Shown piece after piece: positions 15,844 to 23,755 of a stretch of DNA of 64,000 nt (its first letter is position 1; every line of letters begins with the position of its first letter). Both the position numbers and the translations under genes were made by a program. The notes under the pieces are model-generated. The model did no database searches, was not told the origin of the DNA, and was given only the letters and a program-made list of their open reading frames with translations. Source of the stretch: Limnospira sp035615495 (GTDB lineage: Bacteria > Cyanobacteriota > Cyanobacteriia > Cyanobacteriales > Microcoleaceae); the NCBI RefSeq assembly GCF_035615495.1, contig NZ_JAJENU010000517.1:1-64000 (forward strand). The letters are read 5' to 3'.

Positions 15844-17186
15844 CTGTATCAAAAACCGAAACTAAACACTTAATAATCGGCGCCGGTTTTGTCGGATTGG
15901 GAATGGCACAAGGGCTGCAAGCCGCCGGGATTCCCTACGACCAAGTCGATGCCAGCGACGATATCGGCGGCAATTGGTATCACGGCGTTTATGAAACCGC
16001 CCACATCATTTCATCCCGAAAAATCACCCAATTCACCCATTTTCCCATGCCGGAGGATTACCCGGACTTTCCCAGTGCGAAGCAAATGCGGGACTATTTG
16101 AACCAGTTCGCAGACCATTTTAATTTGCGTCAAAATATCGAACTGCGGCGCACCGTCGCCCTCGTCCGTCCCGTCGAAAATAATCTGTGGGAGGTGACAT
16201 TTGAGAACGGGGAGAAGCGCATTTATAAAGGCGTTTTGATCTGCAATGGACATCACTGGTGCAAGCGCTTGCCGGAATTTGAAGGACAATTTAACGGCGA
16301 AATTATCCATTCCAAAGATTACAAACATCCCGACCAACTCAAGGGGAAAAAACTGTTGGTCATCGGCGGCGGCAATTCCGGGTGCGACCTGGCGGCGGAG
16401 GCGGCGCGGGTGGGCGAAAAATCGGTTTTGAGCCTGCGAAATTCCGTCTGGTTTATTCCCAAGTCTTTCGCGGGGGTTCCCGTTTCCGATCTGGTTCGCT
16501 GGTGGATGCCGGAATGGTTGCAGCGGTGGATAACTTACGGCATCATCCGGCTGACATTTGGCAAACATGAAAGTTACGGTATGCCCGAGCCGAGTTATCG
16601 ACTTTTTGAGAAACATCCGACATTAAATAATGAGGTTCCTTATTATATCAAACACGGCCGGATCGCGCCCAAGCCGGGGGTGAGTCGGTTGGACGGCTGG
16701 GAAGTGGAATTTAGCGATCGCACCCGGGAAACCTTCGATTTAATTGTCTGCGCGACGGGTTATCACCTGTCCTATCCCTTTTTACCCCCGGAATTGCGGC
16801 GGGTGAAGGGGGCAACCGTCCAATGTTACGGCGGTACATTTTTGGACGATTATAAGGGATTGTACTATATCGGTTGGGGGCAGGCGCGGGGGGGCGTCGG
16901 TTCCCTAATCTCCGCTTACGCGCCGATGTTTTGCCGCTGTCTGCAACTGCAAGATGAAATTAACGTTCCCCTGGGTTTGGTGTTGAAAGAAATGGGGCAG
17001 TCTTTGCCCGAAACCCACCTTTCCGACCCCCAGCAGGCATTCCGGCAGTTGAAATTTTGGCATCTATTGTTCGATGGGTTTGCCAAAAAAGCCCGCCAAA
17101 TCGATCGCCGCCACCCCGATTTTAACAATCTTCCGATCGCGGAGACAGAAATTCAAATGAGCGATCGCGAAACAGTCGTCCGATGA
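15840..17186 (+). CDS. Flavin-containing monooxygenase
   Basis: A 448-residue FAD/NADPH-dependent oxygenase. The FAD motif IIGAGFVGLG lies at residues 13-22, the NADPH motif VIGGGNSGCDLA near residue 175, and between them the FMO fingerprint FNGEIIHSKDY (F-x-G-x3-H-x3-Y) near residue 148. The late motif CATGYHLSYPF is also typical. FMOs oxygenate soft nucleophiles (N, S) or act as Baeyer-Villiger enzymes. The gene overlaps the upstream SDR by four bases. The trio SDR-SDR-FMO resembles alcohol/ketone oxidation modules of heterotrophs, so a ketone substrate is possible, though no regulator or substrate gene is adjacent to confirm this. Confidence 0.88.
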   Translation: MTVSKTETKHLIIGAGFVGLGMAQGLQAAGIPYDQVDASDDIGGNWYHGVYETAHIISSRKITQFTHFPMPEDYPDFPSAKQMRDYLNQFADHFNLRQNIELRRTVALVRPVENNLWEVTFENGEKRIYKGVLICNGHHWCKRLPEFEGQFNGEIIHSKDYKHPDQLKGKKLLVIGGGNSGCDLAAEAARVGEKSVLSLRNSVWFIPKSFAGVPVSDLVRWWMPEWLQRWITYGIIRLTFGKHESYGMPEPSYRLFEKHPTLNNEVPYYIKHGRIAPKPGVSRLDGWEVEFSDRTRETFDLIVCATGYHLSYPFLPPELRRVKGATVQCYGGTFLDDYKGLYYIGWGQARGGVGSLISAYAPMFCRCLQLQDEINVPLGLVLKEMGQSLPETHLSDPQQAFRQLKFWHLLFDGFAKKARQIDRRHPDFNNLPIAETEIQMSDRETVVR

Positions 17187-17345
17187 GTCGGGTTCGGGGA
17201 TTCGGGGCGATCGGCGATCGCCCCAAATCCCCGCCGATATTCCCGATATTTCTGCAAAATTATCGCTTCCCACGGGATTTCCGGTAGCCAGATAGCGCGA
17301 TCGATGTCAGGATAGAAATAAATCAAGCGAAGGAGAGCAATAATT

Positions 17346-18995
17346 ATGAGTTCTCAAGGATCGCGACCTGAGACGATCCCCAAGAAGAGACATCGCGTAC
17401 CGGGCGATACCAATATCAAAGGCAAGGGGTTCGATCTTCACCCCCAAGTGGCAATCAGTTCGGCGGCTTTAATTGTCCTGTTCGTCGCATTGACCCTCAT
17501 ATTTCGAGAACAGGCTGACCAAATATTCCAGGCAATTCAAAACACGGTTTCCAATATTTTTGGTTGGTTTTTTATCCTCGTCGCCAATATCTATCTCGGC
17601 GTTGTCGTTATTTTGTCATTCAGCAAATACGGCAAAATCCGCCTCGGCGGTCCGGATGCCAAACCCGAATTTTCCACCTTCGGTTGGTTCGCGATGCTGC
17701 TGAGTGCCGGAATGGGAATCGGCCTGATGTTTTGGAGCGTGGCCGAACCCGTCTACCATTTGGGCGACCCGGCCCCCTTCTTCGGAAACGTCGCCGACGG
17801 CAGCACCGCGGCAGCCCAGGCGGCGATGGGGATCACCTTCTACCACTGGGGACTCCACGCCTGGGGAATTTACGCCCTCGTCGGCCTGTCCCTGGGCTTT
17901 TTCGCCTTCAACCGGGGCCTCCCCCTCACCATCCGCTCGGTTTTTTATCCGATTTTGGGAGAGCGAATCTACGGCTGGCCCGGAAATGCGATCGACATTC
18001 TCGCCGTCCTCGCCACCCTCTTCGGTTTGGCGACATCCCTCGGCTTCGGCGCCGAACAGGTCAGCGCCGGGTTGAATTTCCTGTTCGACTCCCCCGATAC
18101 CGTCTGGGTGCAAGTGATTCTCATCGCCATCATCACCAGTTTCGCCACCGCCTCCGTGGTGGCGGGATTGGACAGCGGCGTGCGCTTCCTGAGCGAAATC
18201 AACATCTACATCGCCGCCGCCTTCCTGGTGTTTCTGTTGTTGGCCGGACCGACCCTATTTTTGCTCAGTTCTTTGGTGCAGAATTTTGGCTACTACGCCT
18301 CCATTTTTCCCGGCCTCAGCTTTTGGACGGAAACCTTCGACGGCGGCCGATGGCAGCAGTCCTGGACGATCTTTTACTGGGGATGGTGGATTTCCTGGTC
18401 GCCCTTCGTGGGGATGTTCATCGCCCGGGTGTCCAAGGGCCGCACGGTGCGGGAATTTATTTGGAGCGTTTTGTTCATTCCGTCTTTGCTATCTTTTATG
18501 TGGATGTCGGTGTTCGGCGGCTCGGCACTGAAGCTGATTTTAGATGGGGTGGGGGACCTCGGCGCGGCGGTTCAGGAAAATGTGGCGACGGCTTTATTCG
18601 TGATGTTGCAGAACTTTCCTTTCACCGGGTTGAGTTCTTTTCTGGGGGTGGTTTTGGTGGTGACGTTCTTCGTCACTTCTTCCGACTCCGGCTCCCTCGT
18701 CGTCGATCATCTCACCTCCGGCGGAAAGTTGGATTCCCCGGTTCCCCAGCGCATTTTTTGGGCGGTGACGGAGGGGGTCGTCGCTGCGGTGTTGCTGCTG
18801 GGCGGGGGGTTGAAAGCCCTGCAAACGGCCGCGATCGCCACCGGTTTGCCCTTCGCGATCGTGCTGCTGGTCATGTGTTTCAGCCTCTATCGGGGGTTGG
18901 CTGAAGATGCGGCGGAACTCGAAGCCCGAAAGTTGCAAGCCACCGAAAATCCACCGGCGGCGGGAGGAAACGGGGGAAAATTAATTGAGAATTGA
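17346..18995 (+). CDS. BCCT-family betaine/choline/carnitine transporter
   Basis: A secondary transporter of 549 residues with about 12 membrane segments, in the inner membrane, normally taking up quaternary-ammonium osmolytes with Na+ or H+. Family signatures are GMGIGLMFWSVAEPVYH near residue 122, TFYHWGLHAWGIYALVG near residue 160, GFGAEQVSAGLNFLF, and WWISWSPFVGMFIARVSKGR, with the Trp-rich box near residue 350. The N-terminal cytoplasmic tail is about 35 residues with KKR and KGKG basic patches. The start follows AAGGAGAGCAATAATT, a good ribosome binding site. A universal stress protein gene follows after about 60 bases and may be cotranscribed. Substrate choice cannot be told from sequence alone. 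Confidence 0.93.
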   Translation: MSSQGSRPETIPKKRHRVPGDTNIKGKGFDLHPQVAISSAALIVLFVALTLIFREQADQIFQAIQNTVSNIFGWFFILVANIYLGVVVILSFSKYGKIRLGGPDAKPEFSTFGWFAMLLSAGMGIGLMFWSVAEPVYHLGDPAPFFGNVADGSTAAAQAAMGITFYHWGLHAWGIYALVGLSLGFFAFNRGLPLTIRSVFYPILGERIYGWPGNAIDILAVLATLFGLATSLGFGAEQVSAGLNFLFDSPDTVWVQVILIAIITSFATASVVAGLDSGVRFLSEINIYIAAAFLVFLLLAGPTLFLLSSLVQNFGYYASIFPGLSFWTETFDGGRWQQSWTIFYWGWWISWSPFVGMFIARVSKGRTVREFIWSVLFIPSLLSFMWMSVFGGSALKLILDGVGDLGAAVQENVATALFVMLQNFPFTGLSSFLGVVLVVTFFVTSSDSGSLVVDHLTSGGKLDSPVPQRIFWAVTEGVVAAVLLLGGGLKALQTAAIATGLPFAIVLLVMCFSLYRGLAEDAAELEARKLQATENPPAAGGNGGKLIEN

Positions 18996-19055
18996 TCGTT
19001 GAGCATTGATAATTTTCCCCACCGAGCACACCCTAACGTGTTAGAGGACAGGACG

Positions 19056-19985
19056 ATGTATCAAAAAATTCTGGTTCCTTTGGACGGTTCCGAACTCTCG
19101 GAAACGATTGTTCCCTACGTGGAACAGTTGGCGACGGGGGCCGATGTCAAGATCGTTTTAACTCGGGTGGTAGAACCCCTGATTCGGAGCGCCGTCCTCG
19201 ACATCGACCAGGATATGGAAGTCGAATTTCCGTCGCAGAAGGTGAACCACGTCCGCGATTACCTGGTGGGGTGGAAGCAGTATTTTCGCGATCGCGGCTT
19301 GGCGGCGGACACGCTTTTCCTGCAAGGAATTGCCGTCGATTCCATTTTGCAGGCGGTGCAGATGGTGGGGGCCGATCTGGTGGCGATGAGTTCCCGGGGG
19401 TTGTCGGGGTTGGCCCGGGTGTTGTACGGCAGCGTCTCCTCCGGCGTCCTCAACCGGGCGCTGTGCCCCCTGCTGCTGACCCGTTCCCCCCAACCCCAGG
19501 CCTGGAAAGGCATCAATCGCATCCTGCTGCCCCTGGACACCTCCGTGCGGGCGGAGAAGGCGATCGCACACGTCACGGCGATCGCCGGCCACCACGGGGC
19601 TGAGATCGTCCTCTTGCACGTCGTCCGCACCACCCATCAAGTCACCTCCTTCGGAGATTTGCAAACCGAGCTCGAAGAAGAATTGGTTTCCAAAAACCTG
19701 TTTTCTCAATTGGGGGAACATCAAAAACTCGAACAAATTCGCGAAGCCCGACGATACATCCTGAAGCTGCAAAACCAACTTCGCGATCAGGGATTCTCCG
19801 CCCGAGGTTATCTGATGTACGGCCGGCCCACGGAAAGCATTCTCACCCTCGCCGACGAGATCGAAACCGACTTAATTGCCATCACCAACCTGGGCCGCAC
19901 GGGTCTAGCCAAGGTGCTTTACGGCAGCGTCGCCTCGGCCATTCTCAACAGCGGTTCCTACCCCCTGCTGATCGTCCCCGTCTGA
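19056..19985 (+). CDS. Tandem-domain universal stress protein
   Basis: A 309-residue protein made of two UspA domains. The first begins MYQKILVPLDGSELS and ends with the nucleotide-binding pattern MSSRGLSGLARVLYGSVSSG. The second begins INRILLPLDTSVRAEKA and ends TNLGRTGLAKVLYGSVASAI. Both keep the G-x2-G-x9-G-(S/T) ATP-binding arrangement, so both halves may bind ATP. An in-frame TTG further upstream (18999) overlaps low-complexity sequence; ATG 19056, preceded by AGAGGACAGG, is preferred. Located right behind a BCCT transporter, it may tune osmolyte uptake, as TeaD does for the TeaABC ectoine transporter; this is an analogy. Confidence 0.88.
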   Translation: MYQKILVPLDGSELSETIVPYVEQLATGADVKIVLTRVVEPLIRSAVLDIDQDMEVEFPSQKVNHVRDYLVGWKQYFRDRGLAADTLFLQGIAVDSILQAVQMVGADLVAMSSRGLSGLARVLYGSVSSGVLNRALCPLLLTRSPQPQAWKGINRILLPLDTSVRAEKAIAHVTAIAGHHGAEIVLLHVVRTTHQVTSFGDLQTELEEELVSKNLFSQLGEHQKLEQIREARRYILKLQNQLRDQGFSARGYLMYGRPTESILTLADEIETDLIAITNLGRTGLAKVLYGSVASAILNSGSYPLLIVPV

Positions 19986-19988
19986 ATT

Positions 19989-20411
19989 TTATTGGCTGAA
20001 ATTGATAGAAAAGCGATCGCCATTCAGGGTCCCGGCGACGAAAATCGAACCGATCGCATTGTCGGTGGAAAACTGGACATCCGCCGTCCCCCTCAAGTCC
20101 GCAATATTCGCCCCCGTGACGCTGATTTTCACCCCGAAGGGAACCCAGCGAGTCACCTCCCCCGTCAAAGTGACGGGGTTTTCATTTTCATCCCAAAACG
20201 TCAGTTCCGCATTGCCGTCGTCGTCGATGGTGACGGAGGCGGCGGTGATGAATTCCCGAAAGCGACTGTTGAGGGAATAGACCCCATTGCCCGCCTGCAC
20301 GATTTCCAGGGCTTCCCCGGGCACTCGTTGGGCGATCGCGATCGGGGCCACGGGCGATATTCCCACCGACAGGGCGGCAACAAGAATGGCCAAAGCTCGG
20401 TAAATATTCAT
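19989..20411 (-). CDS. Hypothetical exported protein
   Basis: About 140 residues. The N-terminus MNIYRALAILVAALSVGISP ending in AIAQ is a clear Sec signal peptide with a likely cut after AIA-Q. The mature part is about 110 residues, rich in beta-type patterns (VTIDDDGNAELTFWDENENP, GVKISVTGANIADLRG), with no cysteine and no recognised domain. ATG 20411 gives the signal peptide; the frame is open for 11 more codons upstream. It converges on the universal stress gene with a 3-base gap. The function is not recognised. Confidence 0.7.
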   Translation of the reverse strand: MNIYRALAILVAALSVGISPVAPIAIAQRVPGEALEIVQAGNGVYSLNSRFREFITAASVTIDDDGNAELTFWDENENPVTLTGEVTRWVPFGVKISVTGANIADLRGTADVQFSTDNAIGSIFVAGTLNGDRFSINFSQ

Positions 20412-20823
20412 TTCAGTTTTTCTCCACAACTGACTCGATTTCAAACCGTCGAACCGTCACTCCCATCCAATTGACGGCCGAATTGCGATCGTCTATTATC
20501 TTCGCATCTTAGAACTTTCAACGACGATTGAAGATCGTTTTTGTTTCCGGGCGTAGATTTCATGATCAGTCCGCAAAAAACGGGCGAAAAACAATTTTTT
20601 GAAAAGATCTAAATTAGATTGAAATCATAAGGATCGTTTGTCAAAAGTGAATGGAGCCGCCCGATCGCGCTTCCCCGGTTCGTGAGGTACATCGGGCTGG
20701 GGGGAACCGGGCGAGAATTGACAATTGATAATTATCGATGCTTCCCCGAATCTCGATTCCCAAAATCCCGACTCCCATTTTTCCCCCCACATTTTCGCTA
20801 CAATCGGGGATGTTCAAATCGAA
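20412..20823. other. Intergenic region upstream of thiO
   Basis: About 410 bases that must contain divergent promoters for the small exported protein and thiO. I see A/T-rich runs near 20550-20640 and short words such as ACAATTGATAATTATC (20711-20726), which recurs in similar form in other gaps (near 31810 and 19000). No gene and no clear regulatory box is supported. Confidence 0.4.
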
Positions 20824-21933
20824 ATGGGTATCACCGTGATGGGTGGGCGAAGCGATATCATCATTGTGGGTGGCGGCATAATCGGCTTGTCGGTGGCGCT
20901 CGAACTGAAGATGCGGGGGGCGAGCGTCACCGTCCTGAGCCGCCATTCTCAACAGGCGGCGGGTTATGTGGGGGCGGGGATGTTGGCGCCCCAGGCGGAG
21001 AGAATTCCCCCGAGTCCCCTGCGAGATCTGGCCCTCCGCAGCCGATCGCTCTACGAAGGTTGGACGCAGAAACTCGAAGCGATCACGGGTTCGGATGCGG
21101 GATACTGGCCCTGCGGCATCCTTGCCCCGGTTTACGATCGCCCCGAAAGTGTGGAACTGCCCCAAACTCCCGACTCTCCCGCCATCTGGCTTGAAGGTGC
21201 GGAGCTCGATGAGCATCAACCGGGGTTGAGTTCGGAAGTCGCCGGGGCCTGGTGGTTTCCCAAGGACGCCCAGGTGGACAACCGCCGCCATTTGATGCGA
21301 TCGCTCCTCAGTGCGGCCCGGGAATTGGGGGTCGATGTGCAAGAAGGGGTGGCCGTCAAAGATATCGTCACCGACGGCAAAGCCGTGCAGAATGTGGCGA
21401 CTGACGGGGGTGCGATCGCGGGTTACCACTACATTCTCGCCGCCGGGGCCTGGTGCGGTCAACTCCTCTCCATTCCCGTCCGTCCGATCAAAGGCCAGAT
21501 GCTCTCCCTGCGAGTCCCCGACTCGGTTCCGAAACTCCCCGTCCGGCAGGTTTTGTTCGGGTCCGGCATCTACATCGTCCCCCGCCGGGACGGGTTGATC
21601 GTGTTGGGGGCCACCGTGGAAGATGTCGGCTTCGACAACAGCCTCACCCCCGCCGGCATCGATACCCTCCTATCGGAAGCGATGCGGCTGTATCCGGGGT
21701 TGCGCGACTTCCCCATCCAGGAATTCTGGTGGGGATTTCGGCCCACCACCCCCGACGAACTGCCCATCCTGGGCCCGAGCCCCTTTCCCAACTTGACCCT
21801 CGCCACGGGCCACCACCGCAACGGCATTTTGCTGGCCCCCGCCACCGCCGAGATCGTCGCGGACTGGGTGTACTCGGGTCGCGCCGATCCCCTCATCGGC
21901 CATTTCCGCTGGAACCGGTTTTCCAAGTCGTGA
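20824..21933 (+). CDS. thiO: Glycine oxidase ThiO
   Basis: FAD-dependent oxidase that turns glycine into iminoacetate for the thiazole half of thiamine. About 369 residues. The dinucleotide motif IIIVGGGIIGLSVALEL lies near the start, followed by AGMLAPQAERIP, characteristic of ThiO. The C-terminal GFRPTTPDELPILG and TGHHRNGILLAPATAE are the FAD/substrate signatures of the DAO family. Two ATG codons are possible (20824 and 20839); the second starts MGGRSDIIIVGGG. ThiO is fused to ThiG in some cyanobacteria; here it is separate, and no ThiG follows. A membrane protein gene starts 16 bases after it. Confidence 0.9.
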   Translation: MGITVMGGRSDIIIVGGGIIGLSVALELKMRGASVTVLSRHSQQAAGYVGAGMLAPQAERIPPSPLRDLALRSRSLYEGWTQKLEAITGSDAGYWPCGILAPVYDRPESVELPQTPDSPAIWLEGAELDEHQPGLSSEVAGAWWFPKDAQVDNRRHLMRSLLSAARELGVDVQEGVAVKDIVTDGKAVQNVATDGGAIAGYHYILAAGAWCGQLLSIPVRPIKGQMLSLRVPDSVPKLPVRQVLFGSGIYIVPRRDGLIVLGATVEDVGFDNSLTPAGIDTLLSEAMRLYPGLRDFPIQEFWWGFRPTTPDELPILGPSPFPNLTLATGHHRNGILLAPATAEIVADWVYSGRADPLIGHFRWNRFSKS

Positions 21934-21949
21934 CCCGGATCGGCTCCAG

Positions 21950-22528
21950 ATGCAGACAGAACGGGACTTTTGGACGCAGTGGACGGCCGTCACCCTCGCC
22001 GGGTTCCTCCTCAGCTTGCTGTGGGTGCAGGTGGGGGAACGTCCCCATGTGGGGACTTTTGTGGGGGCGATCGGGGGGTTGAGCGTGGGGACGGCCCAGT
22101 GGTTCGTCCTGCGGAATTACATTTCTCACCCGTGGCGGTGGATCGGAATGACCGCGATCGCCTGGTGTCTGTTGGGGTTGAGTCCCCTGGGGGCGATCGG
22201 CTGGATGGCCCCCCGCACGCCGGCGATATCTGTACGAATTTTATACGGATTGATCGAGGGGGTTAAAGTCGGAATTTGGCTGGGATTGTGCCAGTGGCTC
22301 GTGATCCGAAACTCGGTTTTCGGGGGCTGGCGGTGGGTGTTGGCGAGTCCGCTGTGTTGGGGGGTGGGACTGCCGCTCGGGTGGGTTTTGGGGGGCATTT
22401 TGCGGGAGTTGACGGGCTTTTTTTTGGGGGAAGTGTTCGGTTTGATGCTGACTTGGGCGATCGTCGCCGGACTCACCGGAGTGGGGTTAATTCAACTCTT
22501 TTGGATCGATGTAAAAATTGGGGATTAA
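21950..22528 (+). CDS. Hypothetical polytopic membrane protein
   Basis: A 192-residue protein with about five hydrophobic segments, several rich in Trp and Gly. Two repeated blocks are visible, GGLSVGTAQWFVLRNYI near residue 42 and GLCQWLVIRNSVFGGWRW near residue 105, each with a QW-(F/L)-V-(L/I)-R-N core followed by a Trp-rich turn, so the protein probably arose by internal duplication. Such QW-x2-LR membrane proteins are common in cyanobacteria but have no assigned function that I can name. It is likely cotranscribed with thiO (16-base gap). Confidence 0.75.
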   Translation: MQTERDFWTQWTAVTLAGFLLSLLWVQVGERPHVGTFVGAIGGLSVGTAQWFVLRNYISHPWRWIGMTAIAWCLLGLSPLGAIGWMAPRTPAISVRILYGLIEGVKVGIWLGLCQWLVIRNSVFGGWRWVLASPLCWGVGLPLGWVLGGILRELTGFFLGEVFGLMLTWAIVAGLTGVGLIQLFWIDVKIGD

Positions 22529-22551
22529 TGTCATATCAAATCTCTTTCTTC

Positions 22552-22583
22552 CCTACACCCTACACCCTACACCCTACACCCTA
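22552..22583. repeat. CTACACC heptamer repeat
   Basis: Four consecutive CTACACC units lie between the membrane protein gene and the channel gene. The same array occurs near 12091 and 45084. Confidence 0.9.
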
Positions 22584-22693
22584 TCCATTTCCCCACACCC
22601 CACCGACGCGCGATCGCCAAAAAGTAACCCCCGGCACTGTCCGAATTGTCCCAAATGTGCTAAGACTGGCGAGAATTCTCACCCGTCGGGACA

Positions 22694-23755
22694 ATGCAAG
22701 GGTCAGCCAACCGCATCCTCACCGGAGTCATCTTTCTCGCCGCCACCATCGCCGTGGCAATCCTCGGCTATATCGGGTTCGGCTGGACTCCCCTGGAAGC
22801 CATTTACATGGTCGTGATCACCATTTTCGGCGTCGGCTACGGGGAAGTCAAACCCCTGGAAACGTCCTTCCAAAAAGTCTTCACCATCCTGGTGATTATC
22901 GCCGGAACCACTTCGGCGGTTTACATTGTCGGAGGATTCGTACAAATGATTACGGAGGGGGAAATCCACCGCGCCTTGGATACCCAGCGCAAACAGCGCA
23001 GCATCGCCAACCTGCAAAATCACGTCATTATTTGCGGCTTCGATCGCATGGGAAAAGTCTTGGCGGGCCAACTCGACCAAGCCAAACAACCCTTCGTGAT
23101 TGTCGATAGCCGCGCCGAACAAATTGAAGTGGCGGAAGCCGCCGCCTATTTAACTTATCGGGGTGAAGAATCAGACGAAACCACCTTGGAAGCCGTGGGA
23201 ATTGATAAAGCGGCGGCTTTGGTGACGGTTTTGCCCGACGATAAAGCCAACGTTTTTATCACCCTCACCGCCCGAGAATTGAACCCTAAACTAAAAATTT
23301 TGGCGCGGGGAGAACTGCCCTCGACGGAGGGAAAATTGCGGCTGGCGGGGGCCGATCATATCGTCTTGCCCGACACCATCAGCGCCATTCAAATGGCAAA
23401 TTTGATTACCCGCCCCACCGGAATGGATTTTTTAAATCGGGCCGACGAACGCAGTTATTTAAACGAACTTCTCGCCAACGTGGAAGTGCAGATGGAAGAA
23501 CTGAAAATCTCCGAATCTTCCCGGGCGATCGGTAAAACGGTGATGGAATTTCAAGTCCGAAGTCGGGGTGCATTTATCGTCATCGCGCTGCGGTTCGCCG
23601 ACGGCCGCATCAAGTTTCACCCCCACCCCTCCCAAATGCTCGATCGCGGAGACACGTTGATCGTCATCGGCCACCGGGATAAGCTGCCAGAATTTGCCAA
23701 TCAATACGGTTTGCAACGTTATTATATTTCTCGTCAAAGGATGCTGAATTCATGA
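22694..23755 (+). CDS. Two-TM potassium channel with RCK (TrkA-N/TrkA-C) domain
   Basis: A 353-residue MthK-like channel subunit. TM1 covers about 9-28, then a pore helix and filter, and TM2 about 62-85. The cytoplasmic RCK_N domain starts at HVIICGFDRMGKVLAGQL (nucleotide/ion-sensing Rossmann motif, near residue 113). The RCK_C domain follows about 255-345, starting near NVEVQMEELKI. The filter reads TIFGVGYGE (residues 43-51): VGYG is intact, but the preceding Thr of the canonical TVGYG is Gly. Four such subunits would form a K+-type channel gated by a ligand on the RCK ring. Its stop codon overlaps the start of an ammonium transporter (ATGA), so the two products are probably made together. 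Confidence 0.88.
   Translation: MQGSANRILTGVIFLAATIAVAILGYIGFGWTPLEAIYMVVITIFGVGYGEVKPLETSFQKVFTILVIIAGTTSAVYIVGGFVQMITEGEIHRALDTQRKQRSIANLQNHVIICGFDRMGKVLAGQLDQAKQPFVIVDSRAEQIEVAEAAAYLTYRGEESDETTLEAVGIDKAAALVTVLPDDKANVFITLTARELNPKLKILARGELPSTEGKLRLAGADHIVLPDTISAIQMANLITRPTGMDFLNRADERSYLNELLANVEVQMEELKISESSRAIGKTVMEFQVRSRGAFIVIALRFADGRIKFHPHPSQMLDRGDTLIVIGHRDKLPEFANQYGLQRYYISRQRMLNS

Noticed and set aside
17564..18904. 446-residue frame overlapping the BCCT gene on the same strand
   Set aside because: An Arg/Pro/His-rich frame-shifted reading of the transporter gene, whose own frame has all family signatures.
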